A stretch of DNA of 64,000 nucleotides from Rhodospirillaceae bacterium LM-1 (GTDB lineage: Bacteria; Pseudomonadota; Alphaproteobacteria; Rhodospirillales; WMHbin7), in NCBI GenBank assembly GCA_902725215.1, contig CACUVI010000027.1, positions 1 through 64,000 on the forward strand, in the 5' to 3' direction. Position 1 is the stretch's first letter. The number at the start of each line of letters is the position of its first letter. Below the pieces are notes generated by a model that had not been told where the DNA came from, searched no databases, and saw only the letters and a program-made list of their open reading frames with translations. The translations under genes were made by a program, and so were the position numbers. Positions 27,023-35,630 of the stretch are shown one piece after another.

Positions 27023-27909
27023 AACAGCGGATCGCCAGCCGGATCGTTCTTGGCTTGCCGCTGATTTGGCTGCTTCTGTTCGTTCTGTTGCCGGTGCTGA
27101 TCCTGGCCATGGTGTCGCTCTCGGAATCTCAAGTCGGCATCCCGCCCTACAAGCCGCTTCTGAACTGGTCGGAAGCTGGCCAAGCCGCATTGGCTGCCAG
27201 CCTGAACAGTTATGTCCAACTGGCCGAAGATGGGATGTTGGCGCAGTCCCTTCAAGAATCGCTGACGCTGGCGGGATTGACCACGCTGATCTGCCTTGTC
27301 GTCGGTTGGCCGATGGCCTGGGCCATCGCCAGGGCGAGGCGCGAGCGCCGCGGCCCCTTGCTTCTATTGATCATGCTGCCCTTCTGGACCTCGTTCCTGG
27401 TGCGCATCTATGCCTGGATGACCATTCTTGGCGATGACGGGATTCTGAACAATTTTCTGATTTGGCTGGGCCTGATCGATCAGCCCTGGGCGATCATGAA
27501 CACCGACAAGGCCATTCTGATCGGCATGGTCTATGCCTATTTGCCTTTCATGGTGCTGCCGCTTTTCGCCGTTCTGGAGCGGATCGATCAAAGCCTTCTC
27601 GAAGCCTCGGCCGATCTGGGCGCTGGCCCGGCCAGAACCTTTCTTTCCGTGCTGCTGCCACTATCGATGCCGGGAATATTGGCCGGTTCGGCCCTGGTCT
27701 TCGTTCCGGCGTTGGGCGAATACGTGATTCCGGAAATGATGGGCGGCGGCGGCTCGGCGATGATGGGCAAGATGCTGTGGGACGTTTTCGCCCTGACCCG
27801 CGACTGGCCTGCGGCGGCGGCCCTGGCCATGGCGCTTCTGGCCGCCGTCGCCGTTCCTTTGGTCTTTCTTCAGCGCGCGCGTCATCGTCTGGCGGGTCGC
27901 GATTCATGA
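27019..27909 (+). CDS. potH: polyamine ABC transporter permease
   Basis: A 296-residue inner-membrane permease with six predicted helices. The EAA loop (EASADLGAGPARTFLSVLLP) that docks to PotG lies near 205. FWTSFLVRIYAWMTILGDDG is typical of PotB/PotH. It is joined to potG by ATGA and to potI by ATGA. Confidence 0.94.
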   Translation: MKQRIASRIVLGLPLIWLLLFVLLPVLILAMVSLSESQVGIPPYKPLLNWSEAGQAALAASLNSYVQLAEDGMLAQSLQESLTLAGLTTLICLVVGWPMAWAIARARRERRGPLLLLIMLPFWTSFLVRIYAWMTILGDDGILNNFLIWLGLIDQPWAIMNTDKAILIGMVYAYLPFMVLPLFAVLERIDQSLLEASADLGAGPARTFLSVLLPLSMPGILAGSALVFVPALGEYVIPEMMGGGGSAMMGKMLWDVFALTRDWPAAAALAMALLAAVAVPLVFLQRARHRLAGRDS

Positions 27910-28697
27910 AACAGTCGCGTTTTCCCCTGTCGCTGCTGATGTTCGGATACGCCTTCCTCTATGCGCCGATTGCGCTATTGGTTCTTTATTCCTTCAACGA
28001 ATCAAGGTTGGTTGCGGTCTGGTCGGGTTTGTCCTTGCGCTGGTATGGGGAATTGTTCAAGGACGAGCGCTTTTTGGAGGCGGCTTGGCTGTCTTTCCAG
28101 GTGGCGGCGATCAGCGCTACGCTGGCTTTGTTGCTGGGGACTTTGGCGGCCCTGTCCTTTGACCGCAACCGGCGCTTTTGGGGCCGGTCGATGTTCGGGT
28201 TTTTGCTGAACGTGCCACTGGTTCTGCCCGACGTGGTGATCGGCCTGGCGCTGCTGTTGGCTTTCGTCGAGGCAGGCAAGGCCATCGGCTGGCCTGCGGA
28301 ACGCGGCATGTCCACCATCGTGATCGCGCATGCCACGATCGCCACCTCTTACGTGGTGGTGGTGGTGCGCGCCAGATTGTCCGATCTTGATCGTTCCCTG
28401 GAAGAAGCCGCCCTCGATCTTGGCGCTCGTCCCTTCGCGGTTTTCACATCCGTCACCCTGCCGCTTTTGACGCCCGCCCTGCTGGCCGGATGGCTGCTGG
28501 CCTTCACCTTGTCTCTAGACGATGTGGTGGTGGCGCAGTTCGTGACCGGCCCCGGCGCCACCACCCTGCCGATGGAGATTTTCTCGTCGATGCGCCTGGG
28601 GGTCAGCCCCAAGATCAACGCCCTGGGCACCTTGCTTGCCGCCGCCGCCGCCGCCGCCGTTTGGATCGCTTGGCGTCTTCAGTGCCGTCGGCGCTAA
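27906..28697 (+). CDS. potI: polyamine ABC transporter permease
   Basis: A 263-residue inner-membrane permease partner of PotH, with LYAPIALLVLYSFNESRL at the start, typical of PotC/PotI, and the EAA loop EEAALDLGARPFAVFTSVTLP. The C-terminus has a run of seven alanines, encoded largely by a GCC repeat at about 28640-28660. The true start is the ATG at 27906; an upstream frame inside potH is a shadow. The end is convergent with fbp. Confidence 0.94.
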   Translation: MKQSRFPLSLLMFGYAFLYAPIALLVLYSFNESRLVAVWSGLSLRWYGELFKDERFLEAAWLSFQVAAISATLALLLGTLAALSFDRNRRFWGRSMFGFLLNVPLVLPDVVIGLALLLAFVEAGKAIGWPAERGMSTIVIAHATIATSYVVVVVRARLSDLDRSLEEAALDLGARPFAVFTSVTLPLLTPALLAGWLLAFTLSLDDVVVAQFVTGPGATTLPMEIFSSMRLGVSPKINALGTLLAAAAAAAVWIAWRLQCRRR

Positions 28698-28707
28698 CCG
28701 GTTTCGC

Positions 28708-29709
28708 TTATCCCTTGTGATAATCGACGATGCGTTGGACTTCGTTCTTCGAACCCAAGATCACCGGCACGCGCTGATGCAGTCCGGTGGGCTGCAGTTC
28801 CATGATGCGGCTTTGCCCTGTGCTGGCCATGCCGCCCGCCTGTTCGATGATGAAGGACATGGGATTGGCCTCGTACATCAGGCGCAGCTTGCCTCCGGTT
28901 TTGGCGTTTTCGGCATCCATCGGATACATGAACACGCCGCCGCGCACCAGAATGCGATGCACCTCGGCCACCATCGAAGCCACCCAACGCATGTTGAAAT
29001 TCTTGCCCCTGGGGCCGTCTTTGCCTGCCAGACATTCATCGACATAGCGTTTGATTGGCGGTTCCCAGAAGCGCTGGCGCGAGGCATTGATGGCGAATTC
29101 CTTGGTGTCTTCGGGCACCGTCATGTTGGGATGGGTCAGAAAGAACATGCCGACGCCGCGGTCCAGCGTATAGCCGTGCACGCCGCTGCCGGTGGTCAGC
29201 ACCAGCATGGTCGAGGGGCCGTAGAGGGCGTAACCGGCGGCCACTTGTTTGACGCCCGGCTGAAGAAATGTTTCGGTCGCCTCGGGGTTGGCGCCCTCGG
29301 GCAAGCGCAGAATCGAGAAGATTGACCCCACCGAGACGTTGATGTCGATGTTGGATGAGCCGTCCAGGGGATCGAACAGCAGCAGATAGCGGCCATCGGC
29401 CTGTCCGGTCACTGAAAAGACGTCCTCCAACTCCTCGGACGCCATGGCGGCGTAGTTTCCGCCCAGCGAATTCATATGCAGGAAAATGTCGTTGGCCAGC
29501 ACGTCCAGCGTTTTCTGTTCTTCGCCCTGTACGTTCTCGCTGCCCGCCACCCCCAGATTGCCGAGCAGCGCGCCCCGGTTGACCTCGCGCGAGACCATCT
29601 TGCAGGCGGTGATGATGTCGGTCATGAGTGCGGTAAAAGCGCCTGAGCCACCCAGGCGGCGCTGTTCCTCGATCAGATTGTGACTAAGCGTAAGCCTTTT
29701 ATAGGGCAT
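28708..29709 (-). CDS. fbp: fructose-1,6-bisphosphatase, class I
   Basis: A 333-residue enzyme making fructose 6-phosphate in gluconeogenesis and, in autotrophs, the Calvin cycle. The metal and active-site motif [17 protein letters not shown] is intact, with ASEELED upstream and a late RGGVFMYP and EQAGG substrate part. Length is normal. It is a single gene; no other Calvin-cycle genes are in the window, so the gluconeogenic role is the safer reading. Confidence 0.96.
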   Translation of the reverse strand: MPYKRLTLSHNLIEEQRRLGGSGAFTALMTDIITACKMVSREVNRGALLGNLGVAGSENVQGEEQKTLDVLANDIFLHMNSLGGNYAAMASEELEDVFSVTGQADGRYLLLFDPLDGSSNIDINVSVGSIFSILRLPEGANPEATETFLQPGVKQVAAGYALYGPSTMLVLTTGSGVHGYTLDRGVGMFFLTHPNMTVPEDTKEFAINASRQRFWEPPIKRYVDECLAGKDGPRGKNFNMRWVASMVAEVHRILVRGGVFMYPMDAENAKTGGKLRLMYEANPMSFIIEQAGGMASTGQSRIMELQPTGLHQRVPVILGSKNEVQRIVDYHKG

Positions 29710-29844
29710 GGACTGGTCCTTGTGGTGCGCGGTTTTTGGTTGCCGCCAGGGTAGTTGAAAGCGGGCGGCGTGCCAAGCTGCTGCTTTGCCTTCTCATGGC
29801 GCTCTGCTAACCTTGCGTCAACAAAACCCTATCTGGAGTGCACC

Positions 29845-31206
29845 ATGACCGGGACTGTCAAATATCAGCTCGACGAAAGCAAAATCCCCACCCACTGGTA
29901 CAATATCGCCGCCGATCTGCCGGTTCCCTTGCCGCCGCCCCTGCATCCTGGCACCGGCCAGCCGATCGGTCCTGGCGATCTCGAGCCGTTGTTTCCGATG
30001 GACATCATCCTTCAGGAAGTCAGCGAAGAGCGGGAAATCGAGATTCCCAAGCCGGTGCGCGATGTCTACCGCCAGTGGCGCCCGGCCCCCTTGTATCGGG
30101 CGCGCAGGCTAGAGCAGGTCTTGGGCACCACGGCCCGCATCTATTACAAATACGAGGGCGTCAGCCCGTCTGGCAGCCACAAGCCCAATACCGCCGTGCC
30201 GCAGGCCTTCTACAACAGCCAGGCGGGGATCAAGCGCCTGTCCACGGAAACCGGGGCAGGGCAGTGGGGCAGTTCCCTGGCCTTCGCGGGTTCGCTGTTC
30301 GGCCTGACGGTCGAAGTTTTCATGGTCAAGGTCAGCTATCAGCAAAAGCCCTATCGTCGGGCCTTGATGGAAACCTATGGAGCGCGCTGCGTCGCCAGTC
30401 CCAGCGAAGAGACCGAGGCCGGGCGCGCCATCTTGAAGGCGCATCCCGACAGCACGGGCAGTCTGGGCATCGCTATTTCGGAAGCCGTCGAGGTGGCGGC
30501 CAAGCGCGACGACACCAAATATGCGCTGGGTAGCGTGCTTAACCATGTGCTGACCCATCAGACGATAATCGGCCTTGAGGCGCTTGCTCAATTGGACATG
30601 GCCGACGACTATCCCGATTTCGTGATCGGCTGCGCGGGCGGCGGATCGAATTTCGCCGGTCTGGCCTTCCCGTTCATTGGCCGGGGGTTGCACGGCGGCA
30701 AGAAGCCGCGCGTGATCGCCGTGGAACCGGCGGCCTGTCCCACGCTGACGCGAGGCCATTACGCCTATGATTTCGGCGACACGGCCCATCTGACCCCCTT
30801 GGTCAAGATGCATACGCTGGGTTCGACCTTCATTCCGCCCGGCTTCCATGCCGGAGGTTTGCGCTATCACGGCATGGCGCCCATGGTAAGCCATCTGAAG
30901 CAGTTGGGCTTGATCGAGGCCGAGGCTTGGCATCAGACCGATTGTTTCGCGGCCGGCGTCGCCTTTGCCAGGGCGGAAGGAATCGTGCCGGCCCCCGAAA
31001 GCAACCATGCCGTCAAAAGCGCCATCCATCACGCGCTTAAGGCCAAGGAAGCGGGCACCTCTCCGGTCATTCTGTTCGGCCTGTCCGGCCATGGTCATTT
31101 CGACATGCAGGCCTATACCGATTATTTCGCGGGCAAGCTGGTCGATCAACCCTATGACGCGCAGGAACTTGACCGTGCCTTAAGCGAATTGCCGCAGGTG
31201 GCGTGA
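29845..31206 (+). CDS. TrpB2-type tryptophan synthase beta-like enzyme
   Basis: A 453-residue PLP enzyme of the TrpB2 branch, longer than classical TrpB. The PLP lysine is K113 in [11 protein letters not shown]; the phosphate loop CAGGGSNF lies near 270 and the C-terminal [11 protein letters not shown] is typical of TrpB2. TrpB2 joins indole and serine, but often works without TrpA; here no trpA is adjacent, so tryptophan salvage from indole or another beta-replacement is possible. The ATG at 29845 follows TGGAG. Its stop overlaps the start of the hydrolase gene (GTGA). Confidence 0.9.
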   Translation: MTGTVKYQLDESKIPTHWYNIAADLPVPLPPPLHPGTGQPIGPGDLEPLFPMDIILQEVSEEREIEIPKPVRDVYRQWRPAPLYRARRLEQVLGTTARIYYKYEGVSPSGSHKPNTAVPQAFYNSQAGIKRLSTETGAGQWGSSLAFAGSLFGLTVEVFMVKVSYQQKPYRRALMETYGARCVASPSEETEAGRAILKAHPDSTGSLGIAISEAVEVAAKRDDTKYALGSVLNHVLTHQTIIGLEALAQLDMADDYPDFVIGCAGGGSNFAGLAFPFIGRGLHGGKKPRVIAVEPAACPTLTRGHYAYDFGDTAHLTPLVKMHTLGSTFIPPGFHAGGLRYHGMAPMVSHLKQLGLIEAEAWHQTDCFAAGVAFARAEGIVPAPESNHAVKSAIHHALKAKEAGTSPVILFGLSGHGHFDMQAYTDYFAGKLVDQPYDAQELDRALSELPQVA

Positions 31207-32012
31207 TCTTGCGTTCGTTTCTGCTGACATTCTTGATCGCGGCGGCGCTGGGATACTTAACCCTTCTTGCGGGGATGTATGTTTTCCAGCGCCGCCTGCT
31301 TTACCATCCGGACAGGTCCGCCCCTGCGCCCCTGCGGGGAATGGCGGAAGTTTGGCTGCAAACGATCGATGGCGTGCGTTTGAACGGCTGGTACGCGCCC
31401 GCCAGGGGCGATGCGGGCACCGTTGTCTTTCTGCACGGCAATGCGGGCAATCTGGGATCGCTTGAAGACAAGCTGACCGCTTATCTCGGCGCCGGACTGG
31501 GCGTTCTGGCGCTCGATTGGCGGGGTTATGGCAAAAGCGCAGGATCGCCCAGCGAGGAAGGGCTTTATGCCGATGGAAGGGCCGCTCTGGCTTTTCTGGC
31601 CGAGAAGGGCGTTTCCATGTCGCGCGTTGTCCTGCACGGTGAATCCTTGGGGTCTGGCGTCGCTACCCAATTGGCGGTGGAAAACCAGTTTGCCGGGCTG
31701 GTTCTGGAGGCTCCCTTCATCTCGGTCGCCGAGACCGCCCAGCACCATTATCCCTATCTGCCCGCCCGCTGGTTGGTGAAGGATCGTTTCGACAGTCTGG
31801 AGCGCATCGGCAAGATCACGGCCCCGCTGCTGATTCTGCACTGTTCCGACGACCGGACGGTGCCGGTTTCGCATGGCCAAACCCTGCTGGCCGCCGCCGG
31901 ACCCAAGGCGGAAGGACGGTTCTTTGCCCAGGGTGGGCATATGGGAGTCTTCGACCAAGGAGGCAAAGAAGTCGCTTTAACTTTTATTAAACGGATATTT
32001 GGTGAAAATTAG
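31203..32012 (+). CDS. membrane-anchored alpha/beta hydrolase (BEM46/ABHD family)
   Basis: A 269-residue serine hydrolase with one N-terminal membrane helix (about 5-25). The oxyanion strand reads [10 protein letters not shown], the nucleophile elbow is HGESLGSG, the acid lies in [10 protein letters not shown] and the His in GGHMGVFD. This is the BEM46/ABHD13-17-like group; substrates may be lipids or acyl proteins. The start is GTG, overlapping the trpB2 stop. No metabolic link to TrpB2 is evident. Confidence 0.85.
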   Translation: MILRSFLLTFLIAAALGYLTLLAGMYVFQRRLLYHPDRSAPAPLRGMAEVWLQTIDGVRLNGWYAPARGDAGTVVFLHGNAGNLGSLEDKLTAYLGAGLGVLALDWRGYGKSAGSPSEEGLYADGRAALAFLAEKGVSMSRVVLHGESLGSGVATQLAVENQFAGLVLEAPFISVAETAQHHYPYLPARWLVKDRFDSLERIGKITAPLLILHCSDDRTVPVSHGQTLLAAAGPKAEGRFFAQGGHMGVFDQGGKEVALTFIKRIFGEN

Positions 32013-32040
32013 AATGGGGAATGTCGAATTTGAACGTTTT

Positions 32041-32069
32041 TTGACATTTCCTTGTAAAATTTATATAAT
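32041..32069 (+). promoter_or_regulatory. perfect consensus sigma-70 promoter
   Basis: TTGACA at 32041-32046 and TATAAT at 32064-32069 are separated by exactly 17 bases, in an AT-rich stretch. It lies about 45 bases upstream of the start of the unknown gene at 32114. A second TATAAT at 32075 has no good -35 box. Confidence 0.85.
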
Positions 32070-32113
32070 CTGGCTATAATGACTGTGCGATTATAAATTG
32101 TAGGGTGCAGAAA

Positions 32114-32539
32114 ATGGCGGTCAATACCGTCAGAGGAACGGTGAGCATCGGTTACGGGCCTGCGACGACAGCCCGCGCTTCGGGCGTCGTGCGCGATGCA
32201 GCCTTTTCGCAATCCTCTCAGATCAGCGAACTTAGCGGCGCGCAACTGGCTGGAACCAGGGCCGAGGCATCGACCCCGGATGGTTTCGAAGGATTGGGCG
32301 TTCAGCATCGGCTGGTCGCCCAACAACAGGCCAAGCAGGCGCAGATACCCAGTTTCAGCAGTCAGGGTTTGGTTCCGATGGCCTTCTTCGCCCAGGAACG
32401 TTCCGACGCGTCCGCCCAGTCGAACAATTCCTTGGCGCGTGGTCTTGGCCCCAATGCGGCGGGCAAGGGAGCTGGCACTTACGAATCCGCCAAGCGCAAT
32501 ATCGAAGGCGGGCCTGAGGCGAACTACCGCTATTCGTGA
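32114..32539 (+). CDS. unknown protein rich in Ala, Gln and Ser
   Basis: A 141-residue protein I do not recognise. It has no signal peptide or membrane segment and no cysteine; the middle is Gln/Ala-rich (HRLVAQQQAKQAQIPSF), and the whole looks largely disordered. The composition and the ending (GGPEANYRYS) recall small conserved hypothetical proteins of Magnetospirillum relatives, but no function can be given. The ATG at 32114 sits eight bases after AGGG; a GTG at 32105 is an alternative. It is driven by a perfect consensus promoter, so strong expression is likely. Its end overlaps that of the convergent Mo-cofactor gene. Confidence 0.65.
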   Translation: MAVNTVRGTVSIGYGPATTARASGVVRDAAFSQSSQISELSGAQLAGTRAEASTPDGFEGLGVQHRLVAQQQAKQAQIPSFSSQGLVPMAFFAQERSDASAQSNNSLARGLGPNAAGKGAGTYESAKRNIEGGPEANYRYS

Positions 32540-34161
32540 TGGGGCGGCTCTTCTGATACGGCGCGCAAATCTTCCGGCTTGTCGATATCGGTCAGGACGG
32601 ACTCGTCGTCCATCTCGACCTCGAAAACTTGATTCATGTTCTCGCCAATCAGATGGCGCGCCCCCACATCGCCCTCGATGGCCAGCATGGGTCCGAAAAA
32701 GCGCTTGGCCCACAGAACGGGATTGCCGCGCTTGCCTTTCAAGGTGGGAACGATGATCGAGCGTCCTTCATCGGGATCGAAAGCGCCGATCAGTCGATCG
32801 ATTTGCTGGGGGGCTATCATCGGCATGTCGCCTAGCAAGATCAGCGCTGCATCGATATCTTGAGGCAAAGCGTGCAGCCCCGCCTTCAGTGACCCCGACA
32901 GCCCTTCCGCAAAGCGCGGGTTCGAGACCAGCGATACGCCAAGACCGCTCAGGGCTTCGCGCACCTCGTCTTCCTGATGGCCGGTGACTACGATGACATG
33001 TTGCGCCATGGAATCCAGTGCGGCTTGCGCAACGCGTCGGATCATCGGCTGACCGTTCAGCTTGGCCAGCAGCTTGTTCGATCCCTTCATGCGCACCGAG
33101 CGCCCAGCACCCAGCACGATGGCCGCCACGCGCGCTTTTCGGGGGGCTTGTGCGAAGGCATCTTCGGCGCGTCTGGGCATGGGGCGGCATCCGATATCCT
33201 TCAGCAAGCCTCCGGCGCCAAGCCGCATCATGTCGTCGCCGCTGACCGGCAGACCCGCGAACAAGCGCCGGAGCACCAGATCAAGGCCATTGAGGCGCGC
33301 CGATCGGCCGCAGCCCGGCATGTCGATGACCGGCAACTTTCCCAAGCGCCCCAGCAACATCAGATTGCCGGGGTCGACCGGCATGCCGAAATGATCGATC
33401 GCGCCGCCCGCATGCGTCAAGGCCTCGGGCACGACGTCGCGTCGGTCCAACGTGGCTGAAGCGCCCGAGATCAGCATGAGGTCGAGATTCTGTTCGGCCA
33501 TTTTCTTGATGGCGCGCGAAAGCGCTCCGATTTCATGCTGAACCTGAACTTCGTCGACGATCTTGCCGCCCAGAGATTCGATGCGCAGGCGCGTGACCTC
33601 GAAGGTCGAGCGCACAACGCTGTCAGGCAGGCCCGGTAACAGGCTGGCGATGACGCCGACCCGCAAGGGCAAGAAGGGAAGGACGCGCACGATCGAAGGG
33701 CTGCCGACGGCTAGGCATGTATCAAGCACGGTCCTTGGGACGGCGAAGGGAATGATCTTGACCGTGGCGACGATCTGCCCCGTCTCGACCACTTCAAAGG
33801 GCGAAAGGGTGGCGACCGTCACCGCTTCATCGACCCGGTTCAGGCGCGCCAGCTTCTCGGCGTCGATGACCGCCAACCCGGCCTGTTGGGCGATCAGATT
33901 GCAGCGTCCCGTCAGCGCCGGGCCGCATTCCAGATTGACCCCCATCAGCCGGTCGGCCAGTTCGAAGGCGGCTTCATGCTCGCCGACATCGCCTTCTTCC
34001 AGGCGCGCTCCGGTGACTTTGCGAAGCCCGCCTCTGGCCATCAGCGTCAGATCGTCCTGCGAGAGCCTTTTGCCCTTGGCCAGCTTGCGCCCTTCGATGC
34101 GCACGGAATGCGCCAACAGAATGCCTTCCGCCTGATCGAGATCGAATTCTGAAAAAATCAT
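32530..34161 (-). CDS. molybdopterin-binding / MobA-like nucleotidyltransferase fusion
   Basis: A 543-residue two-domain cytoplasmic protein. Residues 1-340 are MoeA/CinA-like molybdopterin-binding (MoCF) sequence, with LDLMLISGASATLDRRDVVP and DMPGCGRSARLNG. Residues about 345-540 are a MobA/MocA-like nucleotidyltransferase, with AAIVLGAGRSVRMKGSNKLL, the GTP/CTP-binding loop, and LILLGDMPMI. The fusion should load or nucleotidylate molybdenum cofactor, probably to MCD for hydroxylases. The start at 34161 overlaps the stop of the xdhC-like gene. No molybdoenzyme gene is in the window. Confidence 0.85.
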   Translation of the reverse strand: MIFSEFDLDQAEGILLAHSVRIEGRKLAKGKRLSQDDLTLMARGGLRKVTGARLEEGDVGEHEAAFELADRLMGVNLECGPALTGRCNLIAQQAGLAVIDAEKLARLNRVDEAVTVATLSPFEVVETGQIVATVKIIPFAVPRTVLDTCLAVGSPSIVRVLPFLPLRVGVIASLLPGLPDSVVRSTFEVTRLRIESLGGKIVDEVQVQHEIGALSRAIKKMAEQNLDLMLISGASATLDRRDVVPEALTHAGGAIDHFGMPVDPGNLMLLGRLGKLPVIDMPGCGRSARLNGLDLVLRRLFAGLPVSGDDMMRLGAGGLLKDIGCRPMPRRAEDAFAQAPRKARVAAIVLGAGRSVRMKGSNKLLAKLNGQPMIRRVAQAALDSMAQHVIVVTGHQEDEVREALSGLGVSLVSNPRFAEGLSGSLKAGLHALPQDIDAALILLGDMPMIAPQQIDRLIGAFDPDEGRSIIVPTLKGKRGNPVLWAKRFFGPMLAIEGDVGARHLIGENMNQVFEVEMDDESVLTDIDKPEDLRAVSEEPPHHE

Positions 34162-35141
34162 GCGTCCTTGCCTTGCCTGCGCCAGGACTGGATGATCTGG
34201 GCCAGAATGGCGACAGCGATTTCGCTGGCCGTTTCGGCGCCGATATCCAGGCCGATGGGGCCGTGAATGCGGTCTTCGTCTCGCCCAAGGCGATTTAGAC
34301 GGGCCGCATGTGTTTTCCTGCTGCCCAGGGCGCCAATATAAAAGCAAGGGCTGTTCAAGGCAAAGGTCAGCGCTTCGTCGTCGATCCTGGACTGGTGGGT
34401 CAGGGTTACCAGGGCGCTCGAGCCATCGAGACCCAATTGGGCCAGGGCCTTGGCCGGCTCTTCCTTGGAATGGCGAAGGCCGGGAAAACGAGATGGATCA
34501 TTGAAAGCGTGGCGGGGATCGATGACGGCGACGTCGAATCCCGCCAGCAGCGCCATCTCGGCAAGGATTTGTCCAATATGCGTGGCGCCTACGATCAGAA
34601 TGCGCGGCTGGGGCGGCAGGCTTAGAACGAACAGCCTGTCGTCTTCGCTCATCCCCGTTTCGTTGCGGGCCAGCATGGACAGCGCCAGTCTTCCATCGTC
34701 GCTTGCATCGCAATTCGTGACGATGGATGAAACGCCGTCCGCCATGCGGATGACCATGGCTGCGGGAATGCGCTGACGTTTGGCGTCGATAAGAGGGGCC
34801 AGCATAGGGGGGCGGATGGTCAGCACCTCCATCTCGCCGCCGCAGGCAAGGCTGGCCGCCCAGGCTTCCTCGTCGCTGACGCCAAAGGACTGGCGCACGG
34901 GCTTGCCCAGCATGATGGCCTTCTTGGCGTCCAACAGCACCGCGCCTTCGACGCAGCCGCCCGAAACCGACCCGGCGAATTGCCCAAGGTCGTTGGTGGC
35001 CAGCAAGCTGCCCACCGGCCTGGGCGACGATCCCCAGGTTTTCATGACGATGGAAAGCGCCACGTCCATCCCGTCCGCCTGCCAGCGGGCGGCAGCTTCC
35101 AGCGCGTCGAGGTCGGGGTTACTTCCTGCGCCAAGTGCCAT
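34158..35141 (-). CDS. XdhC/CoxI-family molybdenum cofactor insertion protein
   Basis: A 327-residue protein that binds sulfurated Mo cofactor and hands it to xanthine-dehydrogenase-type enzymes. The N-terminal XdhC_CoxI domain has KTWGSSPRPVGSLL and GSVSGGCVEGAV with the conserved Cys; the C-terminal Rossmann part has ILIVGATHIGQILAE and ALGSRKTHAARLNRL. It overlaps the downstream fusion gene (ATGA), and its start lies inside the end of ydbL. The matching oxidoreductase must be elsewhere. Confidence 0.9.
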   Translation of the reverse strand: MALGAGSNPDLDALEAAARWQADGMDVALSIVMKTWGSSPRPVGSLLATNDLGQFAGSVSGGCVEGAVLLDAKKAIMLGKPVRQSFGVSDEEAWAASLACGGEMEVLTIRPPMLAPLIDAKRQRIPAAMVIRMADGVSSIVTNCDASDDGRLALSMLARNETGMSEDDRLFVLSLPPQPRILIVGATHIGQILAEMALLAGFDVAVIDPRHAFNDPSRFPGLRHSKEEPAKALAQLGLDGSSALVTLTHQSRIDDEALTFALNSPCFYIGALGSRKTHAARLNRLGRDEDRIHGPIGLDIGAETASEIAVAILAQIIQSWRRQGKDA

Positions 35142-35439
35142 TGGCGTCCATGATCCAAGAACCTGGGGGGGATTGATCGATCAATTTCTGCCCGGTCAGG
35201 ACGCCCACGGCGTCGGAACTGGTGCCGTTGCGGCTGGCAATGTCGCCATAAGCCTGACGGCGCTTGGTGTTGATGTCGTTGATCAGCGCCCCGTGACCGC
35301 TGGTTCCCGGCGGCGCGCCCAGATAGCCATCGGCGCGCTCGCCGACTTGGCCTTGGCGCTTTGCGTCTTCCAGGGGTCCCGCCAGAACGGGGGCGGCGAA
35401 CAACAGCAAGGTTAGAAACAGCAGATGGCGAACAATCAT
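35119..35439 (-). CDS. ydbL: YdbL-family (DUF1318) periplasmic protein
   Basis: A 106-residue exported protein: signal peptide 1-20 (LLFAAPVLAG), then a DUF1318 domain with KRQGQVGERADGYLG and ending WIMDANGTWRRK. In E. coli YdbL is encoded with YdbH and YnbE and modulates the YdbH-YnbE phospholipid bridge. Here it follows ynbE with a four-base overlap, the same order as in enterobacteria. Its end overlaps the xdhC-like gene by 23 bases. Confidence 0.85.
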   Translation of the reverse strand: MIVRHLLFLTLLLFAAPVLAGPLEDAKRQGQVGERADGYLGAPPGTSGHGALINDINTKRRQAYGDIASRNGTSSDAVGVLTGQKLIDQSPPGSWIMDANGTWRRK

Positions 35440-35630
35440 TCGAACAGATCCTTCTTGTCCACAAGCAGCTTATCGACGTCGCGTTCGACGCGCACGCGCA
35501 CTTCCTGCTCGATTTTGACATTGAGGTTGATGACGATCGGCTTGTCGGGCGCTTCGATCTTCACCGTGGGGGTGCAGGCGGCCAGCAGGAGAAGGCCTGC
35601 CAACAGCGGTTTAACGATTGGTTTCAGCAA
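35436..35630 (-). CDS. ynbE: YnbE-family outer-membrane lipoprotein
   Basis: A 64-residue lipoprotein with lipobox LAAC (Cys19) and a mature part KIEAPDKPIVINLNVKIEQE, the amphipathic strand typical of YnbE. In E. coli YnbE stacks on the end of YdbH and helps anchor the lipid bridge to the outer membrane. It overlaps the 3' end of ydbH by 20 bases and the start of ydbL by four, so the three are tightly coupled. Confidence 0.88.
   Translation of the reverse strand: MLKPIVKPLLAGLLLLAACTPTVKIEAPDKPIVINLNVKIEQEVRVRVERDVDKLLVDKKDLFE

Noticed and set aside
28638-28661. GCC trinucleotide repeat
   Set aside because: Encodes a poly-alanine run in the last helix of PotI; too short and in-frame, no sign of phase variation.
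28636-29325. 229-codon plus-strand open frame over fbp
   Set aside because: Antisense to fbp, which has the full active-site motif.
32075-32080. Second TATAAT box after the consensus promoter
   Set aside because: No -35 box at proper spacing and no TG extension; kept only as a note.
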